From a virus: a DNA stretch of 64,000 bases. Location of the stretch: positions 1 to 64,000 of the IMG/VR virus record IMGVR_UViG_3300025162_000040; one strand, written 5' to 3'. Positions 15,257-21,708 of the stretch are shown here, piece by piece (positions within the stretch are counted from its first letter, which is position 1; the number at the start of each line of letters is the position of its first letter). Both the position numbers and the translations under genes were made by a program. Below the pieces are notes generated by a model. The model saw only the letters and a program-made list of their open reading frames with translations, was not told the origin of the DNA and did not search any database.

Positions 15257-15438
15257 CCTTCCGCGAGCGTGTATCAGAAGCTCTTAAGATAAAGAATGCC
15301 TTTGATAGGGACAAGAAGCTCCGCCTGATAGTAAACAGGTTCATAGCTAAATCCGGGGTAAACCCTAGGCTCTTTGACGGAACCTTCATTAAGATCTCCA
15401 AGAGGAAGCGACACGGAGTCGATCGGAGGCAGTCTTAA
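15253..15438 (+). CDS. Unknown basic protein, 61 aa
   Basis: The product (MTFRERVSEALKIKNAFDRD) is basic, ending KRKRHGVDRRQS. It starts in an ATGA overlap. Function is unknown. Confidence 0.6.
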   Translation: MTFRERVSEALKIKNAFDRDKKLRLIVNRFIAKSGVNPRLFDGTFIKISKRKRHGVDRRQS

Positions 15439-15591
15439 ATGAAGAAGCTAGGTAAGTGTAAGAAAAAGTACTGCTCTTGCGGACACCGCGAAGAGGCACA
15501 TTCATTTTGTGAATGCCCAGAGTGCGGCATGGAGCACTGCGAGTACGGATGCCGCTGCGAGCTACGTGACAAGGGAAAAGATCGCAAATGA
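15439..15591 (+). CDS. Cys-rich mini-protein, 50 aa
   Basis: Ten Cys occur in 50 residues (YCSCGHREEAHSFCECPECG, then HCEYGCRCE), so at least two zinc sites are likely. It starts immediately after the upstream stop and overlaps the next gene by ATGA. Confidence 0.65.
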   Translation: MKKLGKCKKKYCSCGHREEAHSFCECPECGMEHCEYGCRCELRDKGKDRK

Positions 15592-15815
15592 CGAAAGACT
15601 CTGATCATTTTTGTGATTTTGAGCCACTAGCTAAGTGCCAGTACGGTGTTCCTTTCAATGGACCTGAGGGGTGGTCTGACTGTGGTGATCCGGCGTGCTA
15701 CAGGGTTTGGTGGAATGATTACAATAACGACTTCATGTTTGTCTGCAAAGAGCACTTTGACACTATTTTAAAGTCAGAAGAGGAGATCGAGTGTGGTGAA
15801 AAGAAAGAAGCTTGA
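15588..15815 (+). CDS. Zinc-binding small protein, 75 aa
   Basis: Cys at FCDFEPLAKC, SDCGDPACYRV and FVCKEHF make a zinc-ribbon-like set. ATGA overlap upstream. Function is unknown. Confidence 0.65.
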   Translation: MTKDSDHFCDFEPLAKCQYGVPFNGPEGWSDCGDPACYRVWWNDYNNDFMFVCKEHFDTILKSEEEIECGEKKEA

Positions 15816-15948
15816 GCGCACAAAACTGTGGCATGAGGCTTACGTTAACAAAGCTAAGCGAATCGTAAAGTTCTGCAACAAATGCGGCGAGTACTGGACT
15901 CTCGATGATATATGCTCTAACCCGTGGTGTCCGGAGGAGATGGCATGA
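15793..15948 (+). CDS. Zinc-ribbon mini-protein, 51 aa
   Basis: A GTG start 7 bases after AGGAG opens a basic frame ending FCNKCGEYWTLDDICSNPWC, a four-Cys ribbon. It overlaps both neighbours. Confidence 0.6.
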   Translation: MVKRKKLERTKLWHEAYVNKAKRIVKFCNKCGEYWTLDDICSNPWCPEEMA

Positions 15949-16226
15949 AGATATTCGGTCTCAACGTGTTTACGGACGTAGAACTAAGAGACGTTAAACA
16001 CAAGAGTCACTCCGAAGGATACAGGAGCGGGATCGAGGACGTAAAGGTTCTCCTTGAAAACAAGGAACGGCACGAGTTCTTCTTCAGTCCCGTAACTATA
16101 GTCACTGGAAACAAGCTAAAACTTAAGAACGCAGCGTTTCTTGGGGGTGGTACAACTAACTTCGGATGCGACGTCACTATTGAGGGAATGACCATACTTA
16201 AAAGTGGAGCTATTTGTACAAAATAA
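15945..16226 (+). CDS. Unknown protein, 93 aa
   Basis: The ATG at 15945 overlaps the upstream TGA and has GGAGGAG 8 bases before. The C-terminal half (TIVTGNKLKLKNAAFLGGGT) is beta-rich. No family is recognised. Confidence 0.65.
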   Translation: MKIFGLNVFTDVELRDVKHKSHSEGYRSGIEDVKVLLENKERHEFFFSPVTIVTGNKLKLKNAAFLGGGTTNFGCDVTIEGMTILKSGAICTK

Positions 16227-16236
16227 TGGAGGTATT

Positions 16237-16362
16237 ATGGCAGAGCCGTTGAAGAGAACAAGCAAGAAGTGGTGTTCATGCGGGTACCGCAACCGTAAGG
16301 GTGCCAAGGGGTACCACGAAGACGGAAACCACCACAAGGGTTCCGGCGGAAAGAAGGCATAA
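16237..16362 (+). CDS. Small basic protein with CSCG motif, 41 aa
   Basis: The frame MAEPLKRTSKKWCSCGYRNR is followed by a His/Lys/Gly tail. GGAGG precedes the ATG at ideal spacing. The start EPLKR recalls the motif of the recombination proteins but lacks its KLP part. Confidence 0.65.
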   Translation: MAEPLKRTSKKWCSCGYRNRKGAKGYHEDGNHHKGSGGKKA

Positions 16363-16562
16363 TGAATTATAAACTAGGAGACAAAGTTAAGAAAGTCGGC
16401 GGAGACTACACATTTGAGGGCACGGTAGTGGCTGCTTTTAACAAGATCTCTGGAGTAGAGCGCTTTGTTGTTGAAGATGACCGTGGAGTTTTGCATGTCT
16501 ACAGCGCCAAAGTACTTGCACGTTTAGAAGGAGCTAAGAGTGAAGATAACATTCAGAAGTGA
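16362..16562 (+). CDS. Conserved small phage protein, SH3-like
   Basis: The pattern LGDKVKKVGGDYTFEGTVVA, then RFVVEDDRGVLHVYS, is a recurrent phage/bacterial family with an SH3/KOW-like barrel; function is unknown. TAATG overlap with the upstream gene. Confidence 0.8.
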   Translation: MNYKLGDKVKKVGGDYTFEGTVVAAFNKISGVERFVVEDDRGVLHVYSAKVLARLEGAKSEDNIQK

Positions 16563-16770
16563 GATAAGCGACCGTGGTCGGGCCACAGAGTTCATAATAC
16601 ACATTGATGAGCTTGTTCTTGGAGCGGCCTATGAACTCAGAGAGCTTGTTCCTAAGGAGTACGACAGTGATATTCAAGGACGCGTCATAGATTACATGTT
16701 CTATGAGGCAAAGCGTCGTGTTAAAGAAGTTATTCTAGCTGGTAGAAAGACTGCCGAGAGCATAAAATGA
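16540..16770 (+). CDS. Unknown protein, 76 aa
   Basis: A GTG start follows GGAG. The product MKITFRSEISDRGRATEFII is a mixed alpha/beta protein ending in a charged helix. Not recognised. Confidence 0.65.
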   Translation: MKITFRSEISDRGRATEFIIHIDELVLGAAYELRELVPKEYDSDIQGRVIDYMFYEAKRRVKEVILAGRKTAESIK

Positions 16771-16922
16771 ACGCTGATACAAGCAACAGCTGCCTGCCGT
16801 CAAAATCCGTATACACTCAGTATGTGACAATCCACTTCGACGTACGCGAGTATGAGCGTAAAAAGTCGTGCTGGGAGTGGAACCAGAGGTTCAAGTCTAG
16901 TCATGAGGACGATCAAACATGA
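16767..16922 (+). CDS. Unknown mini-protein, 51 aa
   Basis: The frame MNADTSNSCLPSKSVYTQYV lies between two ATGA overlaps. No motif is seen. Confidence 0.55.
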   Translation: MNADTSNSCLPSKSVYTQYVTIHFDVREYERKKSCWEWNQRFKSSHEDDQT

Positions 16923-17398
16923 GTTCAGCTAAGTTTAAAACAATGCGGCATATTGAAACTGTACGAAACTACCTAAACACGTGTATTAGGGAGCTTCTAG
17001 AACGTCAGGAAACGCATGATCAAACTAAGCTTGAATCTCCGGAGTTTGAGATATTTGAGCTGTACACTAAGAAACTGCGTAAGTGTACCTATGGGTCAGA
17101 CACCTATAAACAGTATCTCAAGGAGATGGATCCGGCGCTGCAGCACCATTATGCACACGGCAGACATCATCCAGAGCACTTCCCAGGTGGTGTAAGTGAC
17201 ATGACCCTCATTGACGTGCTTGAAATGCTCTGTGACTGGAAGTCGAGCAGTATGCGCCACAACGACGGCAATATATTGAAGAGTATCGAGATCAACACCA
17301 CGCGGTTCAACATGGAGCCGCAGCTCGTATCTATATTGAAGAACACTGCGAAGTGGCTTGATGATCTGCAGGTCCAGCATAAGGCACAGGAATCGTAA
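16919..17398 (+). CDS. DUF5662-family protein
   Basis: The 159-aa product has HIETVRNYL, THDQTKLESPEF, YGSDTYKQYL, HHYAHGRHHPEHF and DMTLIDVLEMLCDWKSSS, the ordered His/Asp-rich motifs of DUF5662, a phage/bacterial family that resembles HD-type metal enzymes. Substrate is unknown. It overlaps both neighbours. Confidence 0.85.
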   Translation: MSSAKFKTMRHIETVRNYLNTCIRELLERQETHDQTKLESPEFEIFELYTKKLRKCTYGSDTYKQYLKEMDPALQHHYAHGRHHPEHFPGGVSDMTLIDVLEMLCDWKSSSMRHNDGNILKSIEINTTRFNMEPQLVSILKNTAKWLDDLQVQHKAQES

Positions 17399-17715
17399 TG
17401 AAAAAGTACATCTGCTCAACTGAATACTTTCCTAACTGTCGCGTTCATGATGGTGGGTTCACAGGTAGCATACAATTCTTTGAAACTGCTGACGAGCTAA
17501 GGGACTGGGTGCTAAAGTGCATGAACGACTCGTCAATACAGGAAATTTACGACCCGGAGGGTGGCGAAGCCGGGCTAATAAAATACGAACTTGATGGCAG
17601 TCATCATCGGTGTACCGGCGTCAACCTCTACATTGAAAAAGACTTCTGGAAGGTGGCTGATGACGGTAGTGGAAACAAGCGGTGGGTAAAAGAAGAGCGG
17701 GAGGATCCTAAATGA
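17398..17715 (+). CDS. Unknown protein, 105 aa
   Basis: The product MKKYICSTEYFPNCRVHDGG is not recognised. It starts in a TAATG overlap. Confidence 0.65.
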   Translation: MKKYICSTEYFPNCRVHDGGFTGSIQFFETADELRDWVLKCMNDSSIQEIYDPEGGEAGLIKYELDGSHHRCTGVNLYIEKDFWKVADDGSGNKRWVKEEREDPK

Positions 17716-17867
17716 GGTGCTCGTGTGATAGATGGAATACTAACATCAAACACATAGACGACGCGTTCGTCATGTTGGCAACACATGGAGTCAGGTATGC
17801 GGGCGAACAGTTTGTGTATTGCCCGTGGTGCGGATGCGTTCTAAATACAAATGGAGAAATAGCGTGA
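17712..17867 (+). CDS. Zinc-ribbon mini-protein, 51 aa
   Basis: CSCDRW at residues 3-8 and YCPWCGCVLN near 36-45 form a split four-Cys ribbon. The ATG and stop both overlap the neighbours. Confidence 0.65.
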   Translation: MRCSCDRWNTNIKHIDDAFVMLATHGVRYAGEQFVYCPWCGCVLNTNGEIA

Positions 17868-18016
17868 CAGTCCTACTTTGGTTCTGGGTTTGGGGTAGAC
17901 TTAAAACAGAAACATGGCACGGCACACTTATGTGGCTGTTGAGTGGTGTATGGGCCGTCTACTTTGACGTTCGTATTACACAGTGCTTAGGGGCAATCGC
18001 CGGAGTTAGCAGATAG
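17864..18016 (+). CDS. Small membrane-associated protein, 50 aa
   Basis: The GTG start overlaps the upstream TGA. The Trp-rich sequence (VTVLLWFWVWGRLKTETWHG, then LMWLLSGVWAVYFDV) suggests one or two membrane helices. Function is unknown. Confidence 0.55.
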   Translation: MTVLLWFWVWGRLKTETWHGTLMWLLSGVWAVYFDVRITQCLGAIAGVSR

Positions 18017-18017
18017 C

Positions 18018-18386
18018 ATGCACAGCCTCATGAAACAAGCACGTGCAGCCAGCAAAAACGCGATTGCGCCGCACAGCGGAATACACGTTGGGTGTGCCAT
18101 TCGCACTGTTTTTAAAAAAGTGTACACCGGATGGAACATCGAAGGCCCATGGATGACGTCAATACACGCGGAAGTCGGAGCAATATCAAGGATGACTGGC
18201 CCGTTTTTAGACAGAATTGCTGAGATCGCTGTTTACGCAGAAGGAGTTAACTTTACTCCATGCGGAGCATGCCTAGACTGGATTACTCGCTTTAGCAACA
18301 GCAGCACATTGTTGTTCACACACAATGGAAAGAATGCGAGATCATTTGTTGTAAAAGAATTGTACCCAGAATATCCTAAAAGATAG
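18018..18386 (+). CDS. Cytidine deaminase family protein
   Basis: The 122-aa product has SIHAEVGAI (His zinc ligand and catalytic Glu) and TPCGACLDWI (two Cys zinc ligands), the cytidine deaminase / blasticidin-S deaminase signature, in a typical length. It would deaminate free cytidine or deoxycytidine, feeding pyrimidine pools. It ends the long small-gene run. Confidence 0.88.
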   Translation: MHSLMKQARAASKNAIAPHSGIHVGCAIRTVFKKVYTGWNIEGPWMTSIHAEVGAISRMTGPFLDRIAEIAVYAEGVNFTPCGACLDWITRFSNSSTLLFTHNGKNARSFVVKELYPEYPKR

Positions 18387-18389
18387 TTG

Positions 18390-18418
18390 TTGACTTTGAA
18401 ATCAGTTTCTGCTAGATT
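18390..18418 (+). promoter_or_regulatory. Host-type sigma-70 promoter
   Basis: TTGACT (18390-18395), a 17-base spacer ending TGC, and TAGATT (18413-18418). AGATAGTTG precedes the -35, like AAAAATAGTTG at the leftward promoters. It starts the structured leader and peptidase gene. Confidence 0.8.
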
Positions 18419-18424
18419 TGCTTT

Positions 18425-18520
18425 GCTTGGGAGGACAGCTTTTTATGCCTAGAATATTAGTCTTGGCCGTTAGTAGGTGTAGAGGCGTCGCTGTCTCTTC
18501 CAAGCCACCGAAAGCGGCCA
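18425..18520 (+). promoter_or_regulatory. Structured 5' leader with possible pseudoknot
   Basis: GCTTGG (18425-18430) pairs with CCAAGC (18500-18505) and GACAGC (18434-18439) with GCTGTC (18490-18495), forming a long stem. In its loop TGGCCG (18464-18469) can pair with CGGCCA (18515-18520) beyond the stem, giving an H-type pseudoknot 13 bases before the GGGGAG ribosome site. The layout suggests a riboswitch or other cis control; no known class is recognised. Confidence 0.55.
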
Positions 18521-18541
18521 TCTTTATTTTAGGGGAGTAAC

Positions 18542-19228
18542 ATGACAAACAAGGAATTGATTCTCAGCATCACCGATAGGAACAAGGAGAAACGAATCAA
18601 CAAGATCCTTGGGCTTATCACAAAAAATTATGAGATCCAGGTAGCAAAATCTACCGACGTGTTCCCTACGTCTAATGACCTAATTAACATCGTCATTCCC
18701 GCGAAAGTACAAAAGAATAAACTCTCCATCTTTGCCCACCACGATGTCTTTCCTAACTCGCTTGGGTACAACGACAACTCGACCGGTGTCGCTACACTCT
18801 TAAAGCTCCAAGACTCTGTGCCTGACAACGTTGAACTTGTGTTTACAGACGGAGAGGAGCGCGGCGGTCAGGGATGCCGGTACTACCTCGAACACTCATG
18901 CCGACCTAAGGAAGCCATCAACGTTGACGTTGTTGGCCTCGGTGAAAAGATCTTCTATGAACAGTACGGAGCCGTTAGTACGTTTCCAATACCGGAGTCG
19001 TTTGAGCTCTTTAAGCACATTCCTTTTAGTGACAGCTATATTCTAAACAACTACAGAGTGCCTAACATACTGATCCTTACAGGAAAGCGTAAAGAGTCAC
19101 TCATACACAACATCTTTGAAGCACAGCATTGCGGAAGAAATGACGGCAAGATTGATCTGATCTCTGAAACCATCATGGACCAGGTCTTTGACAACATTGT
19201 ACACATGGTGGGAGGACGGTACAAATGA
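18542..19228 (+). CDS. M28-like zinc metallopeptidase family protein
   Basis: The 228-aa product has IFAHHDVFPNSLGYNDNSTG (His/Asp metal ligands), FTDGEERGGQGCRYYL (catalytic and metal Glu), INVDVVGLG (Asp ligand) and a late NDGKIDLIS. This order fits M28/M20-type aminopeptidases, shorter than usual. No signal peptide is seen, so it should act in the cytoplasm. GGGGAG precedes the ATG. Confidence 0.8.
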   Translation: MTNKELILSITDRNKEKRINKILGLITKNYEIQVAKSTDVFPTSNDLINIVIPAKVQKNKLSIFAHHDVFPNSLGYNDNSTGVATLLKLQDSVPDNVELVFTDGEERGGQGCRYYLEHSCRPKEAINVDVVGLGEKIFYEQYGAVSTFPIPESFELFKHIPFSDSYILNNYRVPNILILTGKRKESLIHNIFEAQHCGRNDGKIDLISETIMDQVFDNIVHMVGGRYK

Positions 19229-19380
19229 ACACTACAACTAAAATTGCAAAATGGACCGGATTTGTACTAATATTTTCATGTCTTATGCTGAACATCTGGG
19301 CTCAAGACAGTAACCCGCACGCGGTCAGAGGATGGGGCTGCGCTACGGTAGCCTCTTTTTTACTGGCAATTGGCATATAG
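19225..19380 (+). CDS. Small membrane protein, 51 aa
   Basis: The frame MNTTTKIAKWTGFVLIFSCL has a first hydrophobic helix, then a polar loop, then VASFLLAIGI. ATGA overlap with the peptidase gene. Function is unknown. Confidence 0.6.
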   Translation: MNTTTKIAKWTGFVLIFSCLMLNIWAQDSNPHAVRGWGCATVASFLLAIGI

Positions 19381-19389
19381 GAGTCATAC

Positions 19390-19629
19390 ATGAGAAAGAA
19401 GTGGGGCTACTACAAGGTTCTTCTGAAAGGAAAGGGATTCTGGGTCAAGCGGCTTGCATTTCAGGACGGCAAATCCACATCAATCCAGACTCACAAGAAT
19501 CGTGACGAGATCTGGGTAATATTTGTACCGCGTGGAACAAAGCACAGTGTTGGTGGTCACGGGGACGTGTACGAGCTTGCTTTAGGGGAACCAAAAGAGT
19601 CAGATATCAAACGTTTTTTGAAAATCTAG
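19390..19629 (+). CDS. Cupin-domain protein
   Basis: The 79-aa product KKWGYYKVLLKGKGFWVKRL, then SIQTHKNRDEIWVIFVPRGT and HSVGGHGDVYELALG, matches the small cupin of mannose-6-phosphate isomerase type II. The metal-binding His are partly present. AGGAG precedes the ATG. Substrate is unknown. Confidence 0.78.
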   Translation: MRKKWGYYKVLLKGKGFWVKRLAFQDGKSTSIQTHKNRDEIWVIFVPRGTKHSVGGHGDVYELALGEPKESDIKRFLKI

Positions 19630-19867
19630 GCTTGTCACACCATAGAGCGTTGCTGGGTGGGATCCGGGACAACTTGACCACACCGGCCAATAGGCCGGAC
19701 TAACAGTAACAACAACTAACTCGGTGGCAATTGATAAACCTGACGACCTCCATGGAGGTTATCGGGCTGAGGTGCTCGGTGGGGTCACCTGCTGAGACAG
19801 TGCGCACCACCTCTGGCTTAGTATTTTCAAACTTTTTTAACAACAACCAACAACAAGGGGGAACACA
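19630..19867 (+). promoter_or_regulatory. Structured gene-free leader before NAD-related genes
   Basis: 238 bases carry no gene. CCGGCC (19683-19688) and GGCCGG (19693-19698) form a tetraloop hairpin. 19739-19766 forms a 12-of-13 bp hairpin centred on ACCTCCATGGAGGT. GGTG and CACC pair near 19778-19789, and GAGGTG near 19770 can pair with the CACCACCTC stretch near 19805. A CAACAA-rich unstructured tail then leads to GGGGGA and the ATG at 19868. It may be a riboswitch, or part of the insertion that left the HNH remnant. Confidence 0.5.
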
Positions 19868-20002
19868 ATGTCAGAAGAAGCGAAAACACCAGCACCGGGA
19901 GCGTTCATTGCTTCCTTGAAGCGCAACAATAGCAAGATCCGTGAAGACCGGGCAATCGCCATTTCAGAGGACTGCTGTGCAGAAGATGCAACCTTGGAAT
20001 AG
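19868..20002 (+). CDS. Short frame, probably a truncated gene (44 aa)
   Basis: GGGGGA precedes an ATG and the frame MSEEAKTPAPGAFIASLKRN continues NSKIREDRAIAISED before running into foreign sequence and stopping. The last nine codons overlap the HNH remnant in another frame. I read it as the 5' part of a small phage gene whose 3' part was replaced. Confidence 0.5.
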   Translation: MSEEAKTPAPGAFIASLKRNNSKIREDRAIAISEDCCAEDATLE

Positions 20003-20070
20003 GGTATTTAGGAGACTCCGTGTTAGCTCTCCAAGAAGCAATGCGCTACCTTGAAAACTACGAGAAATAA
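19966..20070 (+). pseudogene. Remnant of an HNH endonuclease C-terminus
   Basis: In this frame the DNA encodes RGLLCRRCNLGIGYLGDSVL followed by ALQEAMRYLENYEK and a stop. It matches the C-termini of the intact HNH genes here: RGLLCDKCNFILGQCGDNIE (30117 gene) and RGLLCARCNFMLGYSGDSIL (34123 gene). The catalytic half is missing and the frame differs from the 44-aa ORF it follows. Confidence 0.85.
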
Positions 20071-20096
20071 AAACATAACCAAATGGGGGAGGGAAC

Positions 20097-20858
20097 ATGA
20101 TTAAGGGTCTTGGGTTTACACACGAAACATTCAAGTTTCCGGTTGGAGAAATGCACGTTAAGGTGCACAGTTACACCCCGAACGACGAAGTTGCGATTGA
20201 GTTCTACTTCGAGAGGACCGAGGAGCTGGTTGAGCTTATGCTCATTGCCAATGCCCTAAAGCATGCTGGTCTAACCCTTGAACGAATATTTATGCCGTAT
20301 GTTCCTTTTGGAAGGCAGGATAGGGTCGCTGTATCAGGGGAGTGCTTCTCCTTGGAGGTATTCGCCGGCATTATCAACTCGCTGGGGGTTGTCGTGGAGA
20401 TCGCTGACCCACACTCGGACGTTTCAACAGCCCTTATCCACAACTGCCTTGTAATACATCAGCATGAGATCTTTGAACCGATGCTTAGGGAGATAGAGCC
20501 GTTTAAGTTGATCTGCCCGGATGGCGGTGCCAGGAAGAAGATCAACAAGATCAGCGACCTTCCTTCTATGACCAACCGGATCTTGGGTGTTGTTGAGTGT
20601 TCGAAGAAACGGGAGCCGCGGACAGGAGCCATCACCGGAACGGTTGTCTATGCCGACTCATTGGAAGGGGACACCTGTGTAATTGTTGACGATATTTGCG
20701 ACGGAGGCAAGACTTTCATTGAGATCGCCAAGGTCCTTCGTGAAAAGGGTGCCAAGAAGGTCATTCTCATGGTGTCACATGGCTTTTTCACCAAAGGAAT
20801 GGAAGTCTTCGACGGCATTATCGACGAGATATACACACTGAAAGGTAAAGTGAAATGA
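20097..20858 (+). CDS. prs: Ribose-phosphate pyrophosphokinase family enzyme (candidate Adps)
   Basis: The 253-aa product has PYVPFGRQDRV, IADPHSDVST and the PRPP-loop VDDICDGGKTF, the hallmarks of PRPP synthetase, which transfers pyrophosphate from ATP to ribose-5-phosphate. It is shorter than bacterial Prs (about 310 aa). Paired with the NAMPT-family gene at 21705 it could supply PRPP, or act as Adps of the phage NARP1 pathway, which makes ADP-ribose pyrophosphate; sequence alone does not decide. GGGGGAGG precedes the ATG. Confidence 0.9.
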   Translation: MIKGLGFTHETFKFPVGEMHVKVHSYTPNDEVAIEFYFERTEELVELMLIANALKHAGLTLERIFMPYVPFGRQDRVAVSGECFSLEVFAGIINSLGVVVEIADPHSDVSTALIHNCLVIHQHEIFEPMLREIEPFKLICPDGGARKKINKISDLPSMTNRILGVVECSKKREPRTGAITGTVVYADSLEGDTCVIVDDICDGGKTFIEIAKVLREKGAKKVILMVSHGFFTKGMEVFDGIIDEIYTLKGKVK

Positions 20859-21286
20859 GCGATAAGGAAAAAGACATGAACAGGCAACTTGGGGAGTTTA
20901 AGGCCCGTGTTGAAAGTTTGGATATCATCCTAACGCTGAAAGATCAGCTGATAGAAGAAATCGAGGAAGCTCTGGGCATAACGGGGCACTCGAAGGAAGT
21001 AACCGGCGAGAATGCCTTGGATGCGATAGCCGACCTCAAGCGTGAGAACGCAGAGTTGGAAGAAAGGCTGAAAGAAAATGATTGGCAGTTTGTTCAAGTC
21101 AAAAAATGTATTGAGCGCAAGGATAAGGAAATGGAAGAACTCCGCACTCGTAACGCTGAGTTGGAAAAGATTATGGAGGATGCTTCAAAAGGAGATTATG
21201 CGTTTGATTGTGCATTTGAAAAACTGGAGGCTGAAAACAAAGAACTCCAGAACCGCCTGTCCACTCTTGAGAAGGAGGGGAAATGA
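20855..21286 (+). CDS. Coiled-coil protein
   Basis: The 143-aa product is Glu/Lys-rich with heptad-like segments (KRENAELEERLKEN, RTRNAELEKIMEDA, KLEAENKELQNRLSTLEKEG). ATGA overlaps on both sides put it in the NAD operon. No enzymatic motif is seen. Confidence 0.75.
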   Translation: MSDKEKDMNRQLGEFKARVESLDIILTLKDQLIEEIEEALGITGHSKEVTGENALDAIADLKRENAELEERLKENDWQFVQVKKCIERKDKEMEELRTRNAELEKIMEDASKGDYAFDCAFEKLEAENKELQNRLSTLEKEGK

Positions 21287-21708
21287 GCCAAGTCGTTGAT
21301 CCATATTGCGATGTAAATAGGTGCATCGAACGCCTCCGTAACGAGTTCAAAAAGTACGGTAACCTTGTTATCGGGTTCGACTTCGATGAAACGATCTTTG
21401 ACTACCACCACCAGGGACACTGCTACACCGCTGTTATGGAGCTGCTCCGCCGATGCAGTAAACTTGGGCTCACAATGTGCTTGTATACTAACGAGTCTAA
21501 TCCTGACAAGCTTAAGTTTAAGCAGGATTACTGTAGGTACTCGCTTGGGTTTATGCCAAGCTTCACCAATGAGAGTCCGCTGCTTAAAGACGGCGGAAAG
21601 CCATTTTTTAGCACCCTGCTTGACGACCGCGCCGGTCTCGGGCAGGCGTATATCGTACTGGAGGCTGTAGTGAACGAAATTGAAAAGGAAAGGATACAAG
21701 AAAAATGA
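21283..21708 (+). CDS. HAD-superfamily hydrolase
   Basis: The 141-aa product has VIGFDFDETIFD (nucleophile Asp), MCLYTNES (motif II) and TLLDDRAGL (motif IV), a short HAD phosphatase of the type phages and bacteria carry beside nucleotide genes. It sits between the Prs-like and NAMPT-like genes with ATGA overlaps, so a substrate from ribose/NAD metabolism is likely but inferred. Confidence 0.85.
   Translation: MSQVVDPYCDVNRCIERLRNEFKKYGNLVIGFDFDETIFDYHHQGHCYTAVMELLRRCSKLGLTMCLYTNESNPDKLKFKQDYCRYSLGFMPSFTNESPLLKDGGKPFFSTLLDDRAGLGQAYIVLEAVVNEIEKERIQEK

Noticed and set aside
16237-16362. EPLKR at the start of the 41-aa protein as a further copy of the SSB/RecA motif
   Set aside because: It lacks the HPKLP half, and the match of five residues is too short.
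19739-19815. TPP riboswitch suggested by CTGAGA near 19793
   Set aside because: Only that short string and a nearby GGGG match; the order and the partner elements (CCTGA ... GCG) do not fit the TPP fold.
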